In this document: positions 24,181-31,548 of the stretch, one piece after another
Position numbering within the stretch: the first letter of the stretch is position 1
Layout of the letters: each line of letters opens with the position of its first letter
From: Bacillota bacterium
Lineage (GTDB): Bacteria > Bacillota > Bacilli > Bacillales > Cytobacillaceae
NCBI GenBank assembly: GCA_023389895.1
Contig: JAEWDX010000277.1
Coordinates: 1 to 35,428, forward strand
Direction: 5' to 3'
DNA: 35,428 bases
Position numbers and translations under genes: made by a program
The notes under the pieces: generated by a model
What the model saw: only the letters and a program-made list of their open reading frames with translations
Databases searched by the model: none
Told to the model about the DNA's origin: nothing

Positions 24181-24810
24181 TCATGATGAACTGGTTTCTT
24201 TAGAACTAGTAACTTTTTTTATCACTCCAGTCCCACCCTCAACAACCCCATCACTCTTCAAAACACTCACGATGGTAAAAAAGAAACACTTTACATCCAT
24301 CCAAAAGCTTATCTTCTCAACGTACTCTCCATCTAACTTGGCCTTAACCTCAATAGGTAGTTCATCTCTACCATTGATCTGGGCCCAACCAGTAAGTCCT
24401 GAAGGTACATCATTCGCACCATATTTATCACGTTCGGCAATTAAATCATATTGATTCCATAATGCTGGGCGAGGACCGATAATACTCATCTGTCCAACAA
24501 AAATATTCCAAATCTGAGGAAGTTCATCTAGCGAAGTTTTTCTAAGAAACTTTCCTACCTTGGTAATATATTGATCTGGATTCTCTAACAAATGAGTTGG
24601 AGTATCCTTCGGTGTATCTATTTTCATCGTACGGAACTTCAAAATATTGAAATGAGATTTGTTAATTCCTACTCGCTTTTGTTTAAAAAATATTGGACCC
24701 CTTGAATCCAATTTAATAGCTATGATTAATATTAAAAAAATAGGTGACAACAATATTAGTCCAATTAAAGAAAGAACCATATCTATCAACCTTTTAACCT
24801 TTAAATACAT
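24181..24810 (-). CDS. Initiating sugar-phosphate transferase (PglC/WbaP C-terminal type)
   Basis: 209 residues: the short, monotopic phosphoglycosyl transferase with one N-terminal hydrophobic re-entrant helix (about 10-32). It transfers a sugar-1-phosphate from UDP-sugar to undecaprenyl phosphate, starting the repeat unit. Motifs: KRLIDMVLSLIGL (6-18), GPIFFKQKRVG (38-48), FNILKFRTM (54-62), the catalytic Asp95-Glu96 pair in TSLDELPQIWNI, IGPRPALWNQYD (111-122) and GLTGWAQINGRD. A Ser/Thr-rich tail ends the protein. AAGGAG is well placed. A hairpin separates it from galU, yet no clear promoter is seen before it, so partial readthrough is likely. The 4,6-dehydratase in the operon suggests a 2-acetamido-6-deoxy sugar as substrate (inference). 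Confidence 0.92.
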   Translation of the reverse strand: MYLKVKRLIDMVLSLIGLILLSPIFLILIIAIKLDSRGPIFFKQKRVGINKSHFNILKFRTMKIDTPKDTPTHLLENPDQYITKVGKFLRKTSLDELPQIWNIFVGQMSIIGPRPALWNQYDLIAERDKYGANDVPSGLTGWAQINGRDELPIEVKAKLDGEYVEKISFWMDVKCFFFTIVSVLKSDGVVEGGTGVIKKVTSSKETSSS

Positions 24811-24951
24811 AGTTGTAGCACTCCTTGAAAGTTTTTAGTGAATTAGGACTTAATTGGATTTCCCCTCTTCCAATCAACTACTAACCCACCAAACCAAACT
24901 ATCTACTTCACCATCTTTGTTGCTTCACATTCTATGGTATGAATCATAAAC

Positions 24952-24976
24952 AGCCCTCCGCATCAAGCAGAGGGCT
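24952..24976 (-). terminator. Hairpin after galU (partial terminator)
   Basis: AGCCCTC (24952-24958) and GAGGGCT (24970-24976) form a 7-bp G+C-rich stem with an 11-nt loop, 27 bp past the galU stop. On the minus strand only TGTTTATG follows, so termination may be incomplete, or it may protect mRNA ends within the operon. Confidence 0.5.
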
Positions 24977-25002
24977 ATCATCTTCAACAATTTACTACTA
25001 AA

Positions 25003-25896
25003 CTACACAGTTAGCTTCTTATTCTCCAACACTTCCCGTAAATACCCCATCACCTGCGCCCGTAAATCATCCCGCTCCAACGCAAACTCAACTTGCGCCC
25101 GTATAAAGCCAAACTTATCCCCTACATCATATCGGATGCCTTCGAATTGATAAGCACAAACGAGCTGTTTCTCATTCAAACTCTTAATCGCATCCGTCAG
25201 CTGAATCTCTCCTCCAGCACCCGGTGTTTGGTTGTCAAGAATTTCAAAGATTTCTGGCCTTAAGATGTATCTACCCATAATTCCATAATTAGAAGGCGCA
25301 TCTTCAAGCTTTGGTTTCTCGACTAAATCATCCACATGAAAACAGTTTTCTCCGATTGCTTCATTCTTCATCGCAATAATTCCATATTTCGAAACATCTT
25401 CATCTGGTACTTGCTGTACACCGATGACAGAGGAATTATAACGTTCGTAAATATCGATTAACTGCTTTAGGCACGGATTACCAGGAGAATGGACAATATC
25501 ATCCCCTAACAATACTGCAAAAGGTTCATCACCGATAAATCTGCTTGCACAGCTAATCGCATGACCAAGTCCTAGTGGTTCTTTTTGGCGAATGTAATGG
25601 ATGTTCGCAAGCTTCGAGATGCTTTGAACTTCTTCAAGCTGATCGAACTTTCCCTTCTTCGCCAATGTTTCTTCCAGCTCATATGATTTATCGAAATGGT
25701 CCTCAATTGCCCGCTTTCCTCTACCTGTGACGATAATAATATCCTCAATGCCGGATTCGACTGCCTCTTCGATTATGTATTGAATGGTAGGTTTATCAAC
25801 AATTGGCAGCATTTCCTTTGGCTGCGCCTTCGTTGCAGGTAAAAATCTTGTCCCAAGACCAGCGGCAGGAATGATTGCCTTTCTCACTTTTTTCAA
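25003..25896 (-). CDS. galU: UTP-glucose-1-phosphate uridylyltransferase
   Basis: 297 residues, the normal GalU/GtaB length. The frame stays open to an ATG at 26034, but homology starts at KKVRKAIIPAAGLGTRFL. AAAGGGG ends 7 nt before the TTG at 25896, while the ATG at 25902 is only 1 nt from it, so TTG is chosen. Seen: AAGLGTRFLPATKAQPKEML (nucleotide loop), DKPTIQYIIEEA, LGLGHAISCA, LLGDDIV and GGEIQLTDAI. The enzyme makes UDP-glucose from Glc-1-P and UTP, feeding exopolysaccharide, teichoic acid and glycolipid synthesis. It follows the 4,6-dehydratase gene by about 220 bp that hold no convincing gene. Confidence 0.93.
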   Translation of the reverse strand: MKKVRKAIIPAAGLGTRFLPATKAQPKEMLPIVDKPTIQYIIEEAVESGIEDIIIVTGRGKRAIEDHFDKSYELEETLAKKGKFDQLEEVQSISKLANIHYIRQKEPLGLGHAISCASRFIGDEPFAVLLGDDIVHSPGNPCLKQLIDIYERYNSSVIGVQQVPDEDVSKYGIIAMKNEAIGENCFHVDDLVEKPKLEDAPSNYGIMGRYILRPEIFEILDNQTPGAGGEIQLTDAIKSLNEKQLVCAYQFEGIRYDVGDKFGFIRAQVEFALERDDLRAQVMGYLREVLENKKLTV

Positions 25897-26115
25897 AACC
25901 ATTCCCCTTTCTTCTATTTTTAAATGAATCTTTAGCAAAAATAACTCCATCATATGTATTATTAATCGCAAAATAAGAAAAGCTATTTTCTGCTCCATTT
26001 GGAGGGAAACAGAAAAACTTTTCGCTATAAGCATTCATGAGTTTTCACTCTCAACCGATGAATGAAAAAAAATTTTATTTTCATAGAAAACTACGTGCAC
26101 TTCAGAATAATGAAC

Positions 26116-27948
26116 TTACCTTACTGCCCCTAACAAAAACAAGCTCTCTTTCCGAAAATTTGCGATATTGAGCACCTCTTGGCGGATGCTTTCATCTTGT
26201 AATTTATCCAGTTCGTCAAGTAAGCGGTTTGCCACGCTGATATTGAAGTCTGGGGTTTTTCCGCGATAGATTTTTGGAAATACTTGTTGGTTATGGACTT
26301 CATTCTTGCCAAGCAATTCTTCGTACATCTTCTCACCTGGACGGATGCCGGAATATTCGATCCCGATTTCTTCTATTGTATAGCCCGATAATTGGATGAG
26401 GTTCTTAGCTAGGTCAACAATCTTGACAGGCTCGCCCATATCAAGGACAAAGATTTCTCCGCCTTGAGCTAATGCACCTGCTTGCAGCACTAATCTTGAG
26501 GCTTCAGGAATTGTCATAAAATAGCGCGTCATCTCTGGGTGGGTGACGGTTACTGGTCCACCTGCTTGAATTTGTTTCTTGAATAAAGGAATGACACTGC
26601 CGCGGCTGCCGAGGACATTACCGAATCGAACTGCGACGAATTTCGTCTTGCTGTGTTTATTTAGTTGTTGGATAACCATTTCAGCCATTCGTTTTGTTGA
26701 GCCCATTACGTTTGTTGGGTTGACCGCTTTGTCAGATGAAACGAGGACAAATGTTTCAATTCCAAATGTGTCCGCTGCTTCAGCAACATTTTTCGTACCG
26801 ATGACATTATTCTTTACGGCTTCTCTTGGATTATATTCCATTAACGGTACATGTTTATGAGCAGCTGCATGGTAAACCACTCTCGGTCGATGTTTTTCCA
26901 TTACTTCAAAAATCCGATTGCGATCTTGAATATCAGCAATGATTGGAATGATATTGATTTGTTCCTTATATGTATTTCTTAGTTCCATTTCAATATGATA
27001 GATGGAGTTTTCGCCATGCCCGAGCAATAGCATCGTCTTTGGTTTGAATTTACAAACTTGACGGCATATTTCCGAACCGATTGAGCCGCCAGCACCTGTT
27101 ACAAGAATGATTTTTCCCGATAGCTTTTCTGAAATGCTATCCGTATCGAGCTGCACCGGATCACGGCCGAGCAAGTCCTCCACCTCTACATCACGGAACT
27201 GATTGACCGATACTTTGCCAATCATGACATCTTCAATCATCGGCATAATGACGGTCTTGGCGTTTGTATCCGCACATCGATGGAAAATTCTTTGCATATC
27301 TTCTTTATTTAATGAGGGAATAGCAATGATGATTTTATCGATTTTCAACTTATCAACCATCTTGGCAATGCGCTTCGAATCTCCAACTACAGAAATTCCA
27401 TGAATTTGTAATTTATACTTTCTTGGATCATCATCAATGAAGGCAACAGGCAATATCCCTGCATCGCGATTGTTAAGTAGCTGTCTTACAAGCATCATCC
27501 CAGCTGCACCAGCACCAACAATTAATGCACGCTTTGAATCGGCCTGTGGTTTTATATATCGATCACGATAAACCCTCCAAGAAAAACGCGAGCCGCCAAT
27601 TAAAATAATATGAAGCATCCATGTAATCATCAATGCCCGAAAGTAAATGTCATTTATATAGATCTGCTGCATAATGGCAGTTGTCATAATCGATAAACTA
27701 ACGGCTTTCACAATCGCAATCAATTCTCCAACACTTGCATATTCCCATGCTTTATTGTAAAGACGATAAACAGAAGCAAATAAATAATGGCTTAATAATA
27801 AGGTAAACGCTGTCACAAACAACACATGATTTGTAAAAATCTGTAGTGTTGGATGCAACGTTAAATAACTTATGTAAATAGCTGTTAATACGATGAAGGA
27901 ATCGAGAAAAAATAATAAGGTTAACCGTTTATGATAAGTCAAATCCAT
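26116..27948 (-). CDS. UDP-GlcNAc 4,6-dehydratase, membrane-bound (WbpM/CapD/EpsC type)
   Basis: 610 residues, the long form. Four N-terminal membrane helices (about 10-28, 40-58, 75-95, 105-120) are followed by a CoA-binding-like Rossmann domain (ALIVGAGAAGMMLVRQLL, about 141-158). The catalytic SDR domain carries VTGAGGSIGSE (283-293), HAAAHKHVPLMEYNP (360-374), SSDKAVNPTNVMGSTKR (404-420) and RFGNVLGSRGSVIPLF. Met415 replaces the usual Tyr of YxxxK (Lys419), which is characteristic of WbpM/CapD dehydratases. It converts UDP-GlcNAc to UDP-4-keto-6-deoxy-HexNAc. In Bacillus subtilis the homologue epsC follows the EAR RNA, and the same arrangement is seen here. Its transcript must pass the hairpin at 28094-28147. 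Confidence 0.92.
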   Translation of the reverse strand: MDLTYHKRLTLLFFLDSFIVLTAIYISYLTLHPTLQIFTNHVLFVTAFTLLLSHYLFASVYRLYNKAWEYASVGELIAIVKAVSLSIMTTAIMQQIYINDIYFRALMITWMLHIILIGGSRFSWRVYRDRYIKPQADSKRALIVGAGAAGMMLVRQLLNNRDAGILPVAFIDDDPRKYKLQIHGISVVGDSKRIAKMVDKLKIDKIIIAIPSLNKEDMQRIFHRCADTNAKTVIMPMIEDVMIGKVSVNQFRDVEVEDLLGRDPVQLDTDSISEKLSGKIILVTGAGGSIGSEICRQVCKFKPKTMLLLGHGENSIYHIEMELRNTYKEQINIIPIIADIQDRNRIFEVMEKHRPRVVYHAAAHKHVPLMEYNPREAVKNNVIGTKNVAEAADTFGIETFVLVSSDKAVNPTNVMGSTKRMAEMVIQQLNKHSKTKFVAVRFGNVLGSRGSVIPLFKKQIQAGGPVTVTHPEMTRYFMTIPEASRLVLQAGALAQGGEIFVLDMGEPVKIVDLAKNLIQLSGYTIEEIGIEYSGIRPGEKMYEELLGKNEVHNQQVFPKIYRGKTPDFNISVANRLLDELDKLQDESIRQEVLNIANFRKESLFLLGAVR

Positions 27949-28093
27949 CCTCCTCTCTAATTGATATCTCTACATTGAACAACTTCATTAGAGTTTCCTT
28001 TAGAAAAAGTCAGCAAAAATATCGGTCAAGCTAGTGAAACTTCACTTTTTAATCGTGGATTTTAGCGGTTTTCACTTTGCTAAACAGGCAAAA

Positions 28094-28147
28094 ATAAATA
28101 TCTAATGGCAACACAGGATAGATCCTGTCCTAGCATTAGATATTTAT
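28094..28147 (-). terminator. Strong intra-operon terminator/attenuator hairpin before the dehydratase gene
   Basis: ATAAATATCTAATG (28094-28107) and CATTAGATATTTAT (28134-28147) form a perfect 14-bp stem. The interior contains a second helix, ACAGGAT-AG-ATCCTGT. Minus-strand transcripts then run into ATTTTTGCC. It lies between the phosphatase gene and the dehydratase gene, just downstream of the EAR candidate, where a terminator would need to be overridden. Confidence 0.75.
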
Positions 28148-28159
28148 GAATAGGCATTT

Positions 28160-28285
28160 AACCTACCCTCACACCACACTATCGATGACTCGCATCTAAG
28201 GTCGGGAATCAAGTTCTCACCCACAGCATGGTCGAGTGCCTCCGTTGGTAACGGTTAGGAGACATTACCGGTCAAGAATCAGCCT
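28160..28285 (-). ncRNA. Candidate EAR (eps-associated RNA, epsC RNA)
   Basis: A G+C-richer, non-coding stretch read on the minus strand contains AACGGAGGCACTCGACC, TGTGGGTGAGAACTTGATTC and CCCGACCTTAGATGCGAGTC. Possible helices are CCGTT/AACGG, ACTCG/CGAGT closing a multi-branch region, and GGG/CCC. It sits between the BY-kinase/phosphatase genes and an epsC-type dehydratase, the place where EAR is found in Bacillus eps operons. EAR there promotes processive antitermination. The strong hairpin at 28094-28147 follows at once. I rely on position, structure and remembered resemblance, not on an alignment. Confidence 0.65.
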
Positions 28286-28349
28286 AAACTAAATGTAAGG
28301 AAAGTGTTGGAGCTAAATATTTATTTAACTCTTTAAAATTCATATTTTC

Positions 28350-28456
28350 CTATCTTTGGCTATGTTCGTATTTGTCGCTAAAAAACAGCCTTTAATAGAC
28401 ACGTTCATTACGTTTATTCGAATGAATAGCGTAATAAACAGGTTTATCAAAGATAG
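28350..28456 (-). other. Structured leader segment upstream of the EAR candidate
   Basis: CTATCTTTG (28350-28358) and CAAAGATAG (28448-28456) would close an 89-nt region. Inside it a hairpin TTACG-ttt-ATTC-gaat-GAAT-ag-CGTAA (28408-28434) is visible. It follows the phosphatase stop by about 40 nt. It is not a riboswitch I can name. It may be part of the EAR system or a separate element. Confidence 0.45.
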
Positions 28457-28494
28457 TTAAATGCCCCAACAATATTGTTTACTAAAGACTCTTT

Positions 28495-29262
28495 TTAAAA
28501 AACCCCAAGAAACTTCTTGTTCTTTGTCCGCATTGGCGGCTCTTTATAGACTGCTTTCCCTTTTACAAGCAACTCTGCATTTTCTGTAAAAAGATATACC
28601 ATATCGTTGCCATATTTCTTCTCAATTTCTGTAAAGGCTTCGACCATTTTGAACGAACGATTTTCAAGATTATGAGCATCAGATGCGATAAAATGAGTTA
28701 AATTTGCCTCAATCAATTGGAGGGAGAATTTCTTGATCTTTTTTCCGAAGTAGCCTGTCGTACTAGAGGCAGTTATTTGGGTCAATGCTCCCCTCTTAAC
28801 TAGCTGATAAAGCAAATCAGGAGTTTCAATTATTTCTTGATTACGCTCTGGGTGCACAATGATTGGCGTTAATCCAGACATTTGAATATCAAAAAGGAGT
28901 TGTTCCGTATATCGTGGAACATGCCCAGAAGGCAGTTCGATAAAAACATATTGCCCGCCATTCGCAAGTGTCAAAATTTCCTCCTTGCGATAATCCTCAA
29001 GCAATTCGCCAAAAATACGCGTCTCCTGACCAGGTAGAATGGTAAGCGGAATATTTTCACTTTGTAAAAGCTGATTTAGTTCTTCCACCTTTTCCAATAT
29101 GAAAGGTTTCGGATTTTCAAAGCTTCCGTTTTTATGGTGAGGTGTTGCAATGATTGTTTGAATCCCTTCTTTTACTGCTGCCTTTGCTAAAGCAAAACTG
29201 CCTTCTAGGTCTTTAGCACCATCATCTATTCCAGATAGAATATGGCAATGAATATCAATCAT
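28495..29262 (-). CDS. Tyrosine-protein phosphatase, PHP type (CpsB/YwqE)
   Basis: 255 residues. The metal-binding PHP domain is clear: MIDIHCHILSGIDDGAKD (His5, His7), IIATPHHKNGSF (His42, His43), LPGQETRIFG, PIIVHPERN and FIASDAHN (Asp/His pair). These manganese-dependent phosphatases dephosphorylate the tyrosine cluster of the partner BY-kinase and so help set chain length and polymer output. The gene follows the kinase gene by about 95 bp, and GGAGG precedes the ATG. A 546-bp non-coding region with RNA structure follows before the next gene. The triad modulator-kinase-phosphatase matches ywqCDE/capABC-type sets. Confidence 0.92.
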   Translation of the reverse strand: MIDIHCHILSGIDDGAKDLEGSFALAKAAVKEGIQTIIATPHHKNGSFENPKPFILEKVEELNQLLQSENIPLTILPGQETRIFGELLEDYRKEEILTLANGGQYVFIELPSGHVPRYTEQLLFDIQMSGLTPIIVHPERNQEIIETPDLLYQLVKRGALTQITASSTTGYFGKKIKKFSLQLIEANLTHFIASDAHNLENRSFKMVEAFTEIEKKYGNDMVYLFTENAELLVKGKAVYKEPPMRTKNKKFLGVF

Positions 29263-29357
29263 TACATCTCCTCCAATTTTCCAATGTTACCATGAATCTT
29301 TAGTAGGATAATAGTACCATATCATGATTTTTTTGTATAGAAATTGGTAAAGTTTAT

Positions 29358-30065
29358 TTAATTTTTACCATAATAATAGTAATATTGGCTGTCCTTTACC
29401 TTTTTCTGGTTTAGTACTGTTCCAAGTAGCTTACCTTTTGCCGTTAGTAACAGCTCCTTTGACTTCGTCGCAGCTTCCATCTCTGTATTCCCACTGCTTA
29501 CAACTAGAAGCGTTCCATCGCATTTGTTCGCAAGAATTTGGGCATCTGTTACAGCTAAAACTGGAGGTGTATCAAACAGGATTATGTCATATTGCTGATA
29601 AGCTGCTTCAATCATTTCCTCCATTGATTTAGAACCGAGGAGCTCTGCAGGATTTGGTGGAATCGGCCCGCTTGTAAGAACAAATAAATTTTCTTGTTCT
29701 GTTTTGTTAATTGCTTTTGATAGTTCCGCTTGCTTTGTTAAAACATTTGTTAAGCCAACATTATTATGTAGCTGGAATGTATAATGAACAGTCGGTTTGC
29801 GCATATCTGCATCAATAAGCAGGACCCTCTTTTCCTGTTGAGCAAATACAATCGCTAAATTCGCGACAGTCGTTGATTTTCCTTCTCCTGGCCCTGATGA
29901 TGTCACCATTAATGAACGGATTGTAGAATCAACAGCGGAAAATTGAATGTTCGTACGAATGGTGCGATATTGTTCTGAGATTGGTGATCGTGAATCTGTT
30001 AACGTAATTAAATTACGTTGATTAGATAGTTTATTTTTCTTTTTTTTAAGAATCAATGGTCGCAC
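29358..30065 (-). CDS. Polysaccharide-biosynthesis tyrosine autokinase (BY-kinase, CpsD/CapB/EpsB)
   Basis: 235 residues, cytoplasmic. Walker A SSGPGEGKS (56-64), Walker A' LLIDADMRKP (82-91) and Walker B ILFDTPP (about 162-168) define the family. The C-terminal cluster of five tyrosines (228-232) followed by GKN is the autophosphorylation site. The N-terminal SPISEQYRTIRTNIQFS motif (27-43) is the usual subunit-contact region. It needs the membrane modulator encoded just upstream for activity. The genes overlap by 20 bp, which suggests translational coupling. Phosphorylation cycles with the downstream PHP phosphatase control Wzy-dependent polymerisation and may also act on sugar dehydrogenases such as the one at 20.7-22.1 kb. 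Confidence 0.93.
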   Translation of the reverse strand: MRPLILKKKKNKLSNQRNLITLTDSRSPISEQYRTIRTNIQFSAVDSTIRSLMVTSSGPGEGKSTTVANLAIVFAQQEKRVLLIDADMRKPTVHYTFQLHNNVGLTNVLTKQAELSKAINKTEQENLFVLTSGPIPPNPAELLGSKSMEEMIEAAYQQYDIILFDTPPVLAVTDAQILANKCDGTLLVVSSGNTEMEAATKSKELLLTAKGKLLGTVLNQKKVKDSQYYYYYGKN

Positions 30066-30792
30066 CTCTCATTTCTGGTCTTGTCTTTTTCTTGCTCTTA
30101 TGAGTGCTCTTTTTCTCCGCTTCCATTGTTGTAATGGCTCCCAAAACTGGCAATTCAAGAATTTTCTCGATATCCTGTTCATTCTTGATTGTGTTATCTA
30201 AATATTCTAATAAGAAGGCAAGACCAACTCCTGCCATTAATCCAACGACTAGAGCAATGGCGATGTTTAGAGTGGGCTGTGGCTTGACTGGTGATGGCTC
30301 ATCCTTAACAACTGCTTTCGCTAGAATACTAACGTTGTCAACATTCATGATAGTCGAAATTTCACGTTGAAATACAAGTGCTGTTGTATTCGCAATATCC
30401 GCTGCCATATAAGGGTCTGCATCTTCAACTGTAATGGCAACAACTTGTGAATCTCTTTGGCTACCTACTTTTATCTTTTCATTAAGTGCCTCTGTACTTG
30501 TATCTAAATCAAGGTCTTTTTTTACTAAGTCTAAAATAGCTGGACTCTTGATTATGACATTATATGTGTTGATCAACTGTAAATTCGTTTGAATCTCTGA
30601 AGGATTATAAATTGGCTGCTCATTTTTCGATTGGTTGACTAATAATAATGTTGAAGATGAATAGATTGGCGTTAATACAAAGAAACTAATAAGGCCGCTT
30701 AAGATCGCAGCAACTAATGTAATTGATATAATGAGCCCCATTCGTTTACGCAATGTTTGAAATAATTCTTTCAGGCTAATAGTCTCTTCCAT
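30046..30792 (-). CDS. Wzz-type chain-length modulator and BY-kinase activator (CapA/EpsA)
   Basis: 248 residues. N-terminal membrane helix (about 20-41), extracellular Wzz domain (about 42-172), and second helix (about 176-196) preceded by the typical Pro-rich SPVKPQPTLNIAIALVVGL. The cytoplasmic tail (about 197-248) activates the BY-kinase encoded next. AGGAGG lies 5 nt before the ATG. It is the first gene of the operon, with a 5' leader of about 370 nt if transcription starts at the promoter at 31167-31195. Together with the kinase it sets polymer length and couples assembly to phosphorylation. Confidence 0.92.
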   Translation of the reverse strand: MEETISLKELFQTLRKRMGLIISITLVAAILSGLISFFVLTPIYSSSTLLLVNQSKNEQPIYNPSEIQTNLQLINTYNVIIKSPAILDLVKKDLDLDTSTEALNEKIKVGSQRDSQVVAITVEDADPYMAADIANTTALVFQREISTIMNVDNVSILAKAVVKDEPSPVKPQPTLNIAIALVVGLMAGVGLAFLLEYLDNTIKNEQDIEKILELPVLGAITTMEAEKKSTHKSKKKTRPEMRGATIDS

Positions 30793-31136
30793 TGTTTCCT
30801 CCTAGTTCTTGAGTACCTAGTCAAAACTTCATTATGACCACTTTTATCCCGTTATGAATACGAGCGAGACCTTTCTTATGCCTCATAAAATCAGTTGCTA
30901 TCGTGGTAAATGAACGTAATCTATCGCTGTTATCGTATTAACTAAGGAAATTTCTCTGCTTTTTTACATATTTCTTGGTATAATGACAAATTACGCTAAT
31001 TTCATTATAGCCATTCTTTTCAAGCATCTCTACCCTTTCGACAATTTTTCTCTAGGAGGATATACATATTTACCGACTTCATCTTCTCAGGCGTGACAAT
31101 TGTACTATTCTAAAAGAAAAGGAGCCAGTTTCCTTT

Positions 31137-31166
31137 ATTATTTCCAGTATTCAAGCTGGAAATAAT
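31137..31166 (-). promoter_or_regulatory. Perfect inverted repeat overlapping the exopolysaccharide operon start site (operator candidate)
   Basis: ATTATTTCCAG and CTGGAAATAAT (11 bp each, 8-nt loop) directly abut the -10 box at 31167-31172, so the expected transcription start (near 31160) falls inside. A second small hairpin AAAGGA/TCCTTT (31118-31136) followed by TCTTTT on the minus strand comes next and could attenuate. Either a repressor operator or a 5'-terminal mRNA hairpin would fit. Confidence 0.6.
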
Positions 31167-31195
31167 ATTATAGGAATCAGACACCCTATTGTCGA
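31167..31195 (-). promoter_or_regulatory. SigA-type promoter of the exopolysaccharide operon
   Basis: On the minus strand TCGACA (31190-31195) is 17 bp from TATAAT (31167-31172), one mismatch from consensus with ideal spacing. It lies about 375 bp before the first operon gene. A second TATAAT around 31010 has no usable -35. The rest of the 30793-31548 gap holds an inverted repeat (31238-31339) and the subtilase terminator; I see no gene in it. Confidence 0.6.
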
Positions 31196-31237
31196 AATTT
31201 TAATTTTGTTATTTTGCTTAATCGTTTTTCAGCTGCG

Positions 31238-31339
31238 TCGAGGGATTAGTATCCGAAATTAAATTGATCCTATCATTTTTTGCGGAAATTGACATTTTCA
31301 TTTTTATCGGAAGTAGATAATAAGAACTAATCCCTTCGA
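31238..31339. other. Long-spaced inverted repeat upstream of the operon promoter
   Basis: TCGAGGGATTAGT (31238-31250) and ACTAATCCCTTCGA (31326-31339) match over 13 of 14 positions with 75 bp between. The interior carries similar short blocks (CCGAAATTAAATTG, GCGGAAATTGACA, TCGGAAG). Possible paired regulator sites or an RNA fold. Confidence 0.4.
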
Positions 31340-31477
31340 CATTGTTCGTAGCTATATTATCATGTTTTGTCTAGAAAGGGAATATAAACCAAAAAATTAG
31401 TAGAATTACTTTAATAGTATAAATCCCCCAGAAGTGATAGTGTGGTAGCTTGAGGTTGTTTTGAGAATGATAATGTA

Positions 31478-31535
31478 CAAAATAAGAAGAGCTGCCTAAA
31501 AGTCGGAGAAATTACGACTTTAGTTCAGCTCTTCT
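31478..31535 (-). terminator. Intrinsic terminator of the SLH subtilase gene
   Basis: AGAAGAGCTG (31485-31494) pairs with CAGCTCTTCT (31526-31535), with an inner AAAGTCG/CGACTTT helix. On the minus strand TATTTTGTAC follows. It starts 14 bp beyond the stop codon. Confidence 0.85.
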
Positions 31536-31548
31536 CTGCTATTACTTT

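Noticed and set aside
25897..26034. GalU starting at the far upstream ATG
   Set aside because: The extra 46 residues are not part of the family and no ribosome site is there; the AAAGGGG-TTG start fits.
25796..26038. An 80-codon minus-strand frame overlapping the galU start
   Set aside because: No ribosome site precedes its ATG and its second half is galU read in another frame; the first half could be real but nothing supports it.
31280..31320. Plus-strand promoter (TTGACA with a TAGATA 19 bp later)
   Set aside because: It would point into the 3' end of the subtilase gene with no plus-strand gene to serve, and the spacing is poor.
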